Source: Bacteroidota bacterium
Lineage (GTDB): Bacteria > Bacteroidota > Bacteroidia > Chitinophagales > UBA10324
NCBI GenBank assembly: GCA_003455275.1
Contig: DMRR01000201.1
Location: 1 to 10,001, forward strand
Direction of reading: 5' to 3'
Length of the DNA: 10,001 nt
Position 1 is the first letter of the stretch. Each line of letters starts with the position of its first letter. The notes below the pieces were generated by a model. That model worked only from the letters and a program-made list of their open reading frames with translations. It was not told the origin of the DNA and did no database searches. The translations under genes were made by a program, and so were the position numbers. This document shows positions 1 through 7,974 of the stretch, in pieces.

Positions 1-10
1 AGATTAAAAG

Positions 11-47
11 AAAAAGGACTGCATTGTTTTTTAATGCAGTCCTTTTT
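11..47 (-). terminator. Rho-independent terminator, possibly bidirectional
   Basis: Positions 11-25 (AAAAAGGACTGCATT) are the exact reverse complement of 33-47, giving a 15-bp perfect stem with a 7-nt loop at 26-32. Read on the minus strand, the stem ends in a run of T followed by CTTTTAAT, the usual shape of an intrinsic terminator. It starts about 20 bp past the stop codon of the leftward 655-residue gene and most likely ends that transcript. Because the stem is A-rich on one arm and T-rich on the other, it would also work for a rightward transcript entering from outside the window. Confidence 0.9.
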
Positions 48-67
48 ATTAAGAAGAAGTTAGTGAA

Positions 68-2035
68 TTAATCAACAATCATTTTCTTAGTCACCGATTC
101 ATTTCCAACAGTAACTGTATAGAAATAAATTCCTGAGCTGAGCGAAGAAACATTTAGATTGATATTGCTCATTCCTGATTTGTAATTAGTACCGGGAAGA
201 GTTGAAACCACTTCACCTAAAATATTTGTTACCTCAACCTTAACTGATGAAGGTTTAGAAAGGTTTATTGTGAATGAAGTGGTGTTATCTGCAGGATTAG
301 GAATATTCTGAGACACAGCAAAATTTTCGCCTTTATTAATTTCAGGAACAGCAAATGGATAAAACTGATCAGTGCTGAAACCGATTCCCTGAACAAAGAA
401 ATGATTCACCGGACCGTCACCAGGATCACCTGCTGTTTGCGAAGCAGTTGTTGTAACTGGAATATTAAAGAAGTTTCCATTCTGGAAAGTTTTATCTCCT
501 ACAAAAATCCAATAGTTATCATTTGCATATGGAGTTCCAAGGGTTGCATTCCATGTGTAGGTGGTTTGATTCGCAGCCATATCCCATCCTTTGACAAAAA
601 TATTTGGATAGAGATTATTTAAATCAATTGAAGGATCAGTGTCAATCCATACATAAAAAATCTTTGTACGGTCTTCACTCATACTTGCCTGTAATCGCGA
701 ATCGTAACCAATTCCTCCTTGGTAACTCCATGGAGAATATGATGCAGGTACTGAGGAGGTATGAACTGTGTCAATATTCCAAGCATCCCAACCGGTGCTG
801 GTTTCATATACATCAAACAATAAATTTTGAGTGGTGTCATTAAAGAACCAACCTGCTGAATCAGGATTAGCACTTGCAGCACTCTTGATATCAGTAATAA
901 TATGCAGATGATCCTGATAATCTACCACAAGGTCCACACCGCAATTTGGAGTAAAGTAAGGAAGAGTAGGTCCACCGCCGCTTGTAGGCACAAGGTGTGA
1001 AGTAATGTTCGAAACAGTAGAGAAATCGAAAACAGGTTGATATACCCAGTTTGCTCCGGCATCTGTTGTTTTATAAATGAGCGGCTGAATCGGGTGCGGG
1101 TTCAGGGAATCAACACCGAATACTACAATATAGCCGGTCATACCATCAGCAGAGAAAGCCATATTACCGGTTGAGCTAAACAACTGCGAACCATCTGATG
1201 GATCATGATAAAAAGCGGGAACAAGTTTTTGACGGTTCCAGTCAAAATTATTGTTTGTAGAATTAAATGAACCGGTGTTAACCACCAATCCATTCAGCGG
1301 GATAATACTTGCGGTAGAGTTATAATCTCTGTCGCTACCAAGTACATACGCTTTTGCCTGAGAAGTAACAGTGAAGCTCAGACGAGCCATCATCTGATAA
1401 AAAACTCCGCTATTTGCATTGAGTTCAATTTGTTGATCATTATTTGTTCCATTCAATTGCGAACTTCCAAAATAATTTCCAACCCAGCCAACTCCTCCGC
1501 CAGTTGAGCCACCATCAGTGATTGGTCCTGCCACAACTGCAAATGCATTATTCTTATCAGTGTTTCCGGGAGGATTATAAATACCTCCAGATGGATAACG
1601 GCAAAGATTAACATCATCACTCATTATGATTAACGATGTATCCCAGGTAGAACCTCCATCGGTAGAGTATGAAGACTGGATGTAACCGCTGTTTCCGGTT
1701 TGATAAGACCAGCATTGGCGATGAGCAAATGAAATCAAATCAAGATCATAATCACCTGAGAGTGCTTGTTGCTCAGAAACAAGTACACTGAACAAATTCC
1801 ATGAACTTGCAAACTTGATTTTACTTAATCCGGATCTTGAATTGCTTCCTGATGGAAGGTTATCACCGTTGTGCGTGGTTAGAAGAAGTCCCCCTGAAGA
1901 ATTTTCATCACCAACAATTTTTGTTGATGGCTGACTAAAATGAGTAAGTTTTCCGCGATTGGAAGAAACTACTGATTGTGCATTGGAGCCAAGGGAAAGA
2001 ATAACTCCGGTTGCAATGAGTAACAGTTTTTTCAT
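68..2035 (-). CDS. Secreted Asp-box (BNR-like) protein with T9SS C-terminal sorting domain
   Basis: This 655-residue protein begins with a Sec signal peptide (MKKLLLIATGVILSLGSNAQ, cleavage probably after residue 20). It ends with a type A T9SS sorting domain at about residues 573-655, recognised by the IPNPADNTT start, the NILGEVV strand, the LSSGIYFYTV motif and the final basic KKMIVD. By family knowledge, such proteins cross the outer membrane through the Bacteroidota type IX system and are attached to the surface or released. Two Asp-box motifs are visible: S124-T-D-G-G-S-T-W131 and T323-T-D-A-G-A-N-W330. These loops join beta strands in sialidase-like and other beta-propellers, so residues 80-560 are probably a propeller-like fold. 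No sialidase catalytic arginine triad could be identified, so the enzymatic activity and ligand are unknown; it could be a structural or adhesive surface protein. The start at 2035 is chosen because the signal peptide begins there. The gene stands alone, diverging from mnmA. Confidence 0.88.
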   Translation of the reverse strand: MKKLLLIATGVILSLGSNAQSVVSSNRGKLTHFSQPSTKIVGDENSSGGLLLTTHNGDNLPSGSNSRSGLSKIKFASSWNLFSVLVSEQQALSGDYDLDLISFAHRQCWSYQTGNSGYIQSSYSTDGGSTWDTSLIIMSDDVNLCRYPSGGIYNPPGNTDKNNAFAVVAGPITDGGSTGGGVGWVGNYFGSSQLNGTNNDQQIELNANSGVFYQMMARLSFTVTSQAKAYVLGSDRDYNSTASIIPLNGLVVNTGSFNSTNNNFDWNRQKLVPAFYHDPSDGSQLFSSTGNMAFSADGMTGYIVVFGVDSLNPHPIQPLIYKTTDAGANWVYQPVFDFSTVSNITSHLVPTSGGGPTLPYFTPNCGVDLVVDYQDHLHIITDIKSAASANPDSAGWFFNDTTQNLLFDVYETSTGWDAWNIDTVHTSSVPASYSPWSYQGGIGYDSRLQASMSEDRTKIFYVWIDTDPSIDLNNLYPNIFVKGWDMAANQTTYTWNATLGTPYANDNYWIFVGDKTFQNGNFFNIPVTTTASQTAGDPGDGPVNHFFVQGIGFSTDQFYPFAVPEINKGENFAVSQNIPNPADNTTSFTINLSKPSSVKVEVTNILGEVVSTLPGTNYKSGMSNINLNVSSLSSGIYFYTVTVGNESVTKKMIVD

Positions 2036-2062
2036 TGATTGGTTTTAAATTTTTTGGGTGGC

Positions 2063-2093
2063 TAAAAGTAACCTATTTCATCATTCATAAAAG
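2063..2093 (-). promoter_or_regulatory. Candidate weak Bacteroidota promoter for the Asp-box/T9SS gene
   Basis: On the minus strand, TACTTTTA at 2070-2063 matches the Bacteroidota -7 consensus TAnnTTTG at all but the last base. A T-rich -33-like CTTTT lies at 2093-2089, with an 18-bp spacer. This would give a leader of roughly 20-25 nt before the ATG at 2035. The -33 box does not carry the TTG core, so this is a position-based suggestion only. The rest of the divergent region 2036-2201 is AT-rich, with no other motif I can defend beyond the mnmA -7 box. Confidence 0.35.
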
Positions 2094-2186
2094 TTTTTGG
2101 TAAGTCACCGTTTTGTCATTTTTATTAAAATAGTTTGTACCAATGAAGAACCATTTTGATAAAAACCACATTAGAAAGCGGAAGAA

Positions 2187-2194
2187 TACTTTTG
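2187..2194 (+). promoter_or_regulatory. -7 promoter element of mnmA (near-leaderless transcript)
   Basis: TACTTTTG matches the Bacteroidota primary sigma factor -7 consensus TAnnTTTG at every fixed base. It ends only 7 nt before the mnmA ATG, so transcription would begin at or within a few bases of the start codon. No Shine-Dalgarno box can fit, which agrees with translation habits in this phylum. The expected TTTG -33 box is not seen at 17-23 bp; the nearest TTTG (2155-2158) is 28 bp upstream. Confidence 0.6.
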
Positions 2195-2201
2195 CGCAAC
2201 A

Positions 2202-3311
2202 ATGAGCAAGCATGGAAAAATATTAGTGGCAATGAGCGGTGGAATTGACAGCACCGTAGCAGCCGTCATGCTTCATAACGAAGGCTGGGAAGTAATTGGG
2301 ATGACCATGAAAACCTGGGATTATGCAAGCAGTGGCGGAAGTAAAAAAGAAACAGGATGCTGCAACCTTGATAGTATAAATGATGCCCGGTCAGTAGCTG
2401 TTGATCTGGGTTTTCCGCATTACATTATAGATATAAGAGAAGAATTCGGAGACGCTGTAATTGAAAACTTTGTAGATGAATATCTTGCCGGCAGAACTCC
2501 TAACCCTTGTGTATTGTGCAATACACATATCAAATGGAATGCTTTGCTAAGGCGAGCCAAAATACTTGGCTGTGAATTTATCGCAACCGGCCACTATGCC
2601 CAGGTGAGATCTGAAAACAATCGTTTTATTGTTTCAAAGGGTCACGATGATTGGAAAGATCAATCCTATGTTTTATGGGGGCTTACACAACCAGTACTTG
2701 CAATTACAAAATTTCCTCTTGGCGGATTCAGAAAAACTGAAATTAGAAAAATGTGTGAAGATTGGGGTTATAAAGAACTGGCAAAAAAAAGTGAGAGCTA
2801 CGAAATATGTTTTATTCCAGATAATGATTACCGCGGTTTTCTGAAAAGAAGAGTAAATGGTTTGGAAGCAAAAGTAGCCGGAGGAAATTTCATTCTGCGA
2901 GATGGAACAGTAGTTGGAAAACATGAAGGTTATCCGTTCTATACTATCGGGCAACGCAAAGGATTGAACATAGCGCTTGGCAAACCCATGTTCGTCACAG
3001 ATATTAATCCGGAAACCAATACTGTTATTCTTGGTGATGAAGAAGAATTGAATCGAACTGGAATGATAGTAGGCGGAATCAATCTGGTAAAGTATGATTC
3101 TATTAATGATGGAATGGAATCAATTTCGAAAGTCAGATATAAAGATGCGGGAACTCCATCTTATTTATTTAATGATGGAAAAAATATTCGAGTTGAGTTT
3201 CACACTCAGGTAAAAGGAATTGCACCGGGTCAAAGTGCGGTGATGTATGAAGGTAATGACTTGCTTGGTGGCGGAATTATTCAAAAAAGTTTTGATTTAA
3301 AATTAGGATGA
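2202..3311 (+). CDS. mnmA: tRNA-specific 2-thiouridylase MnmA
   Basis: This cytoplasmic enzyme adds sulfur to C2 of wobble uridine 34 in Lys, Glu and Gln tRNAs. It uses ATP to adenylate the base and a persulfide relayed from a cysteine desulfurase. The 369-residue length is typical. Visible motifs are the N-terminal PP-loop S12-G-G-I-D-S17 that binds ATP, T99-P-N-P-C-V-L-C-N107, E201-I-C-F-I-P-D207, and the central-domain signature Y247-T-I-G-Q-R-K-G-L255. By alignment in memory with E. coli MnmA (Cys102 and Cys199), C106 and C203 should be the catalytic pair. C103 is an additional cysteine that makes a C-x-x-C with C106. TGCC at residues 51-54 is a further cysteine pair. The ATG at 2202 is well supported because it lies 10 residues before the PP-loop and just downstream of a good -7 box. 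It is an expected housekeeping gene, intact and unrelated in function to its secreted-protein neighbours. Confidence 0.96.
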   Translation: MSKHGKILVAMSGGIDSTVAAVMLHNEGWEVIGMTMKTWDYASSGGSKKETGCCNLDSINDARSVAVDLGFPHYIIDIREEFGDAVIENFVDEYLAGRTPNPCVLCNTHIKWNALLRRAKILGCEFIATGHYAQVRSENNRFIVSKGHDDWKDQSYVLWGLTQPVLAITKFPLGGFRKTEIRKMCEDWGYKELAKKSESYEICFIPDNDYRGFLKRRVNGLEAKVAGGNFILRDGTVVGKHEGYPFYTIGQRKGLNIALGKPMFVTDINPETNTVILGDEEELNRTGMIVGGINLVKYDSINDGMESISKVRYKDAGTPSYLFNDGKNIRVEFHTQVKGIAPGQSAVMYEGNDLLGGGIIQKSFDLKLG

Positions 3312-3376
3312 GTATGAAACTAATTATCAATCCTGATGCAGTATAATTTCAGTACACCTCGTCAATACTTTTAACT

Positions 3377-4315
3377 ATGAATAAAATTTTCTTTTCTACC
3401 CTTTATTTCGTTCTGCTGGTTTCAGGTTTTGTGATCAATATTCATTCAGCTGTAACCGCACAAGTTTCACTCTCAAACTCTGGATTCGAACAGTGGGATT
3501 CTTCCAACCAGGCTCCACCATTTGATTGGCATCAGCCAAGCGATTGGTCAAGCACAAATCCTGCAACTGAATTTAATACTGCCGGAATTACTAAATCAAC
3601 CGATGCCCATTCAGGAAATTTTGCTGCCAGAATAATTACTCAAAATATTTTCGGAGTTTATCATGCAGGTGGGCTTGTTAGTGGCCATGCACACGCCTTT
3701 GCTTTTCCTGATTAAACAATCTATCCGATTACAGGAGGACAATCTGTAACAGGCAAACCAATGCATGTTAGCGGCTATTATAAGTTTTCTTCAACCTCAG
3801 CTAACGACTCTGCTCTTCTTTTTGTAATAAATAAAAAATGGAATGTAGCCAATTCATCTTATGACACCATTGGATATTCACGGTTAGCGCTGGCTCCTGT
3901 AAGTTCATACACTTTGTTTGACTTAGATATTGCTGATTGGGATAATCTCAATGATCCTGATTCCATAGTAGTTGCCTTCTTTTCTTCAAACCCCGATACT
4001 GCATTTACAGGAACAGGCGGTGTTCTTTTGGTAGATGATGTTCAGATCGGATTTACATCTTCGGCTGAAAGTAATATTGGTTATCATTCAATAACTGTTT
4101 TTCCTAACCCGGTAAATTCTAATCTGTTTATTCAATCTGAAGATAAAATAAATTCTATCTCGGTCTTCAATATTTTAGGAATGAATGTTTTTGAAAATAG
4201 AAACATTAACTCAACTCATTCACAAATTGATGTATGCGATCTTTCTTTTGGTGTTTACATATTGGAGATAAAATCTCACACAGGAGTTGAGCGTGTAAAG
4301 TTTCTTAAGGATTGA
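3377..4315 (+). pseudogene. PCMD-like secreted protein with T9SS tail, interrupted by an in-frame TAA
   Basis: Two open stretches in one reading frame (3377-3715 and 3761-4315) together encode a single protein of about 312 codons, broken only by TAA at 3713-3715. The first part has a signal peptide (MNKIFFSTLYFVLLVSGF onward, cleavage near residues 27-29, TAQ). After it comes the start of a PCMD-like domain (NSGFEQWD, Pro/Trp-rich segment, HSGNFAARI, GGLVSGHA). Past the stop the domain resumes without any frame change: TGKPMHVSGYYKF, then DPDSIVVAFFSSN and VLLVDDVQIGF. A T9SS type A tail follows (VFPNPVNSNLFIQS, FNILGMNVF, LSFGVYILEI, ending VKFLKD). PCMD domains are found in secreted Bacteroidota proteins linked to carbohydrate use; the substrate is unknown. 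As read, the N-terminal product would be exported without its sorting tail. A restart at ATG 3761 would make a cytosolic fragment without a signal peptide. A base-call error is the main alternative to real decay. The gene follows mnmA by 65 bp. Confidence 0.85.
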
Positions 4316-4347
4316 AAAAACTTTTTACAAAAAGTAAAACAACTCTC

Positions 4348-7137
4348 TTACTTCATTTTAATTTTCATATTTCCCGGAAAGCCCATACCATTACTTCCAA
4401 GTTTTGATAAGTTAAAAGTAAATTTCAACAGGAAATATCTGCCCAATGTGTTTACGGTAGTTTGTTGTATGTAATTAAGACTGGCAGTTCGGGTGATACC
4501 ATTATCGCGGTCAAGCAAATCATAGCTGCTCAACTCTAATTCAGCGCGGTCGTTTTTCATAAACTGAAACCCAAGCGATGCATTCCATATCGGTATCTTT
4601 TGTACTGATTGTGTTTCAAAGTTGTTATAGATATTGTAATCTACATCTGTGGCAAGTGTAAATTTCCATAAGTCTGCCTCAACTTCTGCACTATAATTCC
4701 AGTAAGAATATTCCTGAACCTGTGCTGATTCATTATGATAGTTCGTTTGTGTAAGACCATACTCTGCTCCTACCTCCCAGTCAATATCATCTTTCTTTTT
4801 ATTACCGAGTGTAATTCCATAAGAGTTGTCGCTTTTATTATAACCGGTCGCAGCCCCGTTCAGATAAATAATTCCATTTGTTAACTCAAAGTTTGGTTCG
4901 AGTTCTACCTTACATTTTATAAAATTCACAGGGAATGTAAATGACAGATAAGCATTTGCTCCTTTTTCAAAATCAGTGTTTACCGGCTGTGTAGTTTCTA
5001 CAAAAGCAGAATCATAAGTTATTGAATTTACAATGTTGCCAATTGTGTAATAAGCTGAAGAATACATCCAGAGTCCAATTGAATTGTACTGACTGAAATA
5101 ATTATAGTTGAATGAGAGGTTGTGGGAATATGCTGCATCCAAATCAGGATTGCCTTTGTATATACTTAGAGGATTGCTGTTATCTACTACCGGCTGCAAT
5201 TGGTCAATGGATGGCTCGCTTATGTTGGTAGTGTAATTCAAATTCATTCGGGCATTATTGAATTTCTGATTAAGCTGAAGTGCCGGAAGAATCTTGAGGT
5301 AAGATCTTGTTAATGTATTTTCAGATTGAGCGCTATTACCATTTAATTCAGATTTCTGTAAAACTCCTCCAAAACTGAAGTTCATTTTCTTGTGATTCCA
5401 TCTCCATTTTATTCCACCCCGGTCAAACAAATAATCGTTGTTGTAATTATTACTCAGGCTATCATTAATTATGATGATGGAATTATCAAAAGGATCTATG
5501 TCATAAAAAGTTTTGTCATTGGTATTTCGAGTGTTCTGCCTCTGATAGCTAAATTCAAGTACGCTCTCCGGGCTTGTAGGTTCAGTGTATGCAATTCGGC
5601 CGTTGTAATTATTTCGGGTGCTTCGCGAATCCTGATTTTGCAGGATATTTTTTTCTAAAATGTTTAACACTGTATCCGGAATAATTGAAAAAGAATTGGA
5701 ATTCAGAAAAGTGAAATTCGGATTTACACGGTTATTCCAGGTTCCATCAATAGTAAAGGTCCTTCCCTGCTTTGAAAATTTTTTCAAATAAGTAGCACTC
5801 ACTTTCATACTGATTGCAGATGCGTCGGTATTTGTTTGCGAATTGCTCTGTATGAAATTATTTCCTGCAATATTTTCCTGTGTCGCATACTTGTTATTGT
5901 CCGCATTGATGAGATTAAAATTTCCCCGAATAGTTAGTTTATTATTTTCATTCGGTTTGAAAATAATTTTTGCATTCAATCGGTGACTGAGATTGTAATT
6001 GCGCTGGCGGCTATCGCTGTTGGATAGAAAACCGGTTTCAGAATTTACATATTCCTTCGTTGAAATTTGATTGAGGGTATTGTCAGTATAATTAAGAAGA
6101 TAATTTCCATTAAGTTCTAATTTCTTAATTGCTGTGGTGTTAAAATTTATTCCGCCACCCACATTATCAGTTACACCTTTTCTATTGGCCATCCAGCCAG
6201 ACGCCATATCCATTGAATTGTTAAACATCAGGCCCCCATCGCCCATACCGCTCATGCCACCGGCAAAACTGGTGATGTCCTGCCACGAAAATCCAGGCTC
6301 ATTCGTATTGTTTGCCACAGCGAGAACCGAAAGTTTATTCACAGCGCTAAACCGGTTGAAAGATAATTTCCCGAAGTAACGGTCTTCCGTTCCGTAGCCG
6401 GCCGTTGCATTTCCAAAGACCCCGTGCTTCTTGCCTTCCTTCAGTTTCAGGTTAATAGTTTTTTCATGCTCGCCATCATCTACACCTGTAAAATCAGCTG
6501 TCTCGCTTTTTGCATCAAACACCTGAACCTTATCAACAGCATCTGCCGGAAGGTTTTTGGTTGCAACTTTTGGATCATCAGAAAAAAATTCTTTTCCATC
6601 TACTGTCACCTTCGTTACCGTTTCACCCTGAGCTTTTACAGTTCCGTCTTTGTCTACATTCACACCCGGAAGTTTTTTTAACAAATCTTCGACAGTCGCA
6701 TTGGGCTGTGTTTTGAAAGCATCTGCATTGTACTGCACCGTATCTCCATTCATCTGCACAGGAATTTTTTCACCTTCAATCACTACATCATTTAGTTTGT
6801 TAGATGCTTTGTTTAAAATAATTGTATCAATAAAAATTTCCTTTTGGGTTCCATCTACCAAAATATTTTTTCCGAAAGTCTGATATCCAACAAAAGTCAG
6901 TTGAAGTATATAATCTCCTTTTGGAACATTATTTATTTTATAACCACCTGTTTTATCAGTCAGTCCAAACTGAGCAATGACAGAATCTTTTTGCTGAAGC
7001 AAAACAGCAGTTGCAAACTCAAGTGGTTTAGTATCTTCTGAAAGCACCACACCTTTTATTGTGGTGCTTTGAGCCATAGAGAACTTATTATTTGAAATAA
7101 AAAATACGATGACTAATAGAATGATTATTTTTTTCAT
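4348..7137 (-). CDS. TonB-dependent-receptor-like outer membrane beta-barrel protein
   Basis: This 929-residue outer membrane protein starts with a signal peptide (residues 1-23, cleavage after MAQ). Domains in order are a carboxypeptidase-regulatory-like Ig fold at about 25-110 (IKGVVLSEDTKPLEFATAVL, then VPKGDYILQLTFVGYQ), a TonB plug-like domain at about 117-233 (LLKKLPGVNVDKDGTV, VTKVTVDGKEFF, VDKVQVFDAKSETADFTG), and a long barrel from about 240 to the end (the OMP_b-brl_3 type). Many barrel strands alternate aromatic and polar residues, as in NYNYFSQYNSIGLW. By family, such proteins sit in the outer membrane and import or bind a ligand with TonB/ExbB energy, but the substrate of this subfamily is not established and I see no clear TonB box. 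Residues 291-316 are unusually Met- and Gly-rich. The gene lies 48 bp downstream of the GLPGLI gene on the same strand with no terminator between, so the two are probably co-transcribed. The ATG at 7137 gives a complete signal peptide. Confidence 0.92.
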   Translation of the reverse strand: MKKIIILLVIVFFISNNKFSMAQSTTIKGVVLSEDTKPLEFATAVLLQQKDSVIAQFGLTDKTGGYKINNVPKGDYILQLTFVGYQTFGKNILVDGTQKEIFIDTIILNKASNKLNDVVIEGEKIPVQMNGDTVQYNADAFKTQPNATVEDLLKKLPGVNVDKDGTVKAQGETVTKVTVDGKEFFSDDPKVATKNLPADAVDKVQVFDAKSETADFTGVDDGEHEKTINLKLKEGKKHGVFGNATAGYGTEDRYFGKLSFNRFSAVNKLSVLAVANNTNEPGFSWQDITSFAGGMSGMGDGGLMFNNSMDMASGWMANRKGVTDNVGGGINFNTTAIKKLELNGNYLLNYTDNTLNQISTKEYVNSETGFLSNSDSRQRNYNLSHRLNAKIIFKPNENNKLTIRGNFNLINADNNKYATQENIAGNNFIQSNSQTNTDASAISMKVSATYLKKFSKQGRTFTIDGTWNNRVNPNFTFLNSNSFSIIPDTVLNILEKNILQNQDSRSTRNNYNGRIAYTEPTSPESVLEFSYQRQNTRNTNDKTFYDIDPFDNSIIIINDSLSNNYNNDYLFDRGGIKWRWNHKKMNFSFGGVLQKSELNGNSAQSENTLTRSYLKILPALQLNQKFNNARMNLNYTTNISEPSIDQLQPVVDNSNPLSIYKGNPDLDAAYSHNLSFNYNYFSQYNSIGLWMYSSAYYTIGNIVNSITYDSAFVETTQPVNTDFEKGANAYLSFTFPVNFIKCKVELEPNFELTNGIIYLNGAATGYNKSDNSYGITLGNKKKDDIDWEVGAEYGLTQTNYHNESAQVQEYSYWNYSAEVEADLWKFTLATDVDYNIYNNFETQSVQKIPIWNASLGFQFMKNDRAELELSSYDLLDRDNGITRTASLNYIQQTTVNTLGRYFLLKFTFNLSKLGSNGMGFPGNMKIKMK

Positions 7138-7185
7138 TTTAGAAAATGATTCCGGTTTTTAAATGAAGAATACTTTGTTAAACAA

Positions 7186-7941
7186 TCAATGGTTCAACTG
7201 AATGATCATTGGTCCGCCCGGCATGTTGCCGCCCATTTCTTCCATTTTCTTTTTACGAAGTTCTTTATATTCAGCTTCGGTCACTTCTTTTCCTTCGGTT
7301 GGAATTACAATAATTCCCGATTCAAGCGGTTTTAATTCAACATTAATTGCGCGAAGCGTCATCCTTCCGCTATCCATTTCTAACTTTAGAATCGCTCCGG
7401 GCAACTGATAAAAATCTTTTGGGCCAACAGAAACAGGAATTTGCGGAGTGAACCAGGCAACAACATAAGAGGAATCATCAAGCAGTTTCGCTTTCATGCA
7501 GGTATAACCAGCCACCGTATCCATCTCATTCATCAGTTTCCATTTTTTTTCTTCAAGCGGTGCTTTTACTAAAAATAATTTATCAAGAATGGTTTTGCTT
7601 TCAATAGAAGTTTTCTGGTTACGGTTTATGTAAGTTTTCTCGTTGCTCATTTTATTCTCGAACATTACTGTCATTCCTTCCCATGGAGTGCCGCTCGTTT
7701 GTGGCATTGTCTTTTTCAATTCATCCACCTTTCCCTGATAAATGCTCTCGCTGTCATTAAACAAGAGCTCAAATTGAATGGAAGGCATTTTAGGCATTTG
7801 AAATCCTGCGGGCAATTGCATCTTCAGCTGATTGGTATCCATGCGCATTTGAAAAGACTGCGCATATACAATTCTGCCTTCAGTAATTTGAGCAGATGAA
7901 ACGACGGGGAGGAGAGCAACGAAGAGGAAAATTTTTCTCAT
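7186..7941 (-). CDS. GLPGLI family protein (exported, function unknown)
   Basis: The 251-residue protein has a short signal peptide (MRKIFLFVALLPVVSSAQ, cleavage after residue 18) and is therefore probably periplasmic. The family signature is in the second half: W134 then D141-T-V-A-G-Y-T-C-M-K, V161-A-W-F-T-P-Q-I-P-V-S-V-G-P-K-D-F-Y, and Q179-L-P-G-A-I-L185. The last corresponds to the Gly-Leu-Pro-Gly-Leu-Ile core that names the family (TIGR01200), here varied to QLPGAIL. GLPGLI proteins are common in Bacteroidota and often sit beside outer membrane barrel genes, as here, but no biochemical role is established. The sequence is rich in methionine: five in residues 32-52, four in residues 79-98 and four in the C-terminal region 233-245 (MEEMGGNMPGGPM). 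A lysine/glutamate-rich helix lies at about 218-236. It is first in a likely two-gene operon with the barrel protein, and its ATG sits immediately after a candidate promoter. Confidence 0.9.
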   Translation of the reverse strand: MRKIFLFVALLPVVSSAQITEGRIVYAQSFQMRMDTNQLKMQLPAGFQMPKMPSIQFELLFNDSESIYQGKVDELKKTMPQTSGTPWEGMTVMFENKMSNEKTYINRNQKTSIESKTILDKLFLVKAPLEEKKWKLMNEMDTVAGYTCMKAKLLDDSSYVVAWFTPQIPVSVGPKDFYQLPGAILKLEMDSGRMTLRAINVELKPLESGIIVIPTEGKEVTEAEYKELRKKKMEEMGGNMPGGPMIIQLNH

Positions 7942-7945
7942 GGTG

Positions 7946-7974
7946 TAAATATAGACGCAGAGCTTAACCGCAAA
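7946..7974 (-). promoter_or_regulatory. Candidate promoter of the GLPGLI/outer-membrane-barrel operon
   Basis: On the minus strand TTTG at 7974-7971 is followed after 17 bp by TATATTTA at 7953-7946. This matches the Bacteroidota arrangement TTTG-N17-23-TAnnTTTG except for the final base. The -7 box ends only 4 nt before the ATG at 7941, so the transcript would be leaderless or nearly so. The -33 box sits within the loop of the inverted repeat at 7964-7989, which suggests possible regulation. Confidence 0.55.

Noticed and set aside
2155..2158. TTTG as the -33 box for mnmA
   Set aside because: It is 28 bp from the -7 box, outside the usual 17-23 bp spacing.
3713..3715. Programmed readthrough or recoding at the TAA in the PCMD gene
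   Set aside because: UAA is not the codon used for selenocysteine (UGA) or pyrrolysine (UAG), and no stem-loop was seen just after it. Nonsense mutation or sequencing error is simpler.
4320..4335. ACTTTTT-AC-AAAAAGT hairpin between the convergent PCMD and barrel genes as a terminator
   Set aside because: The stem is almost all A-T with a 2-nt loop, no GC-rich part and no following T-run, so it is too weak to call.
6134..6716. Several short plus-strand open frames inside the barrel gene
   Set aside because: They are mirror frames of the conserved plug and early barrel coding sequence, without promoters or protein-like composition.
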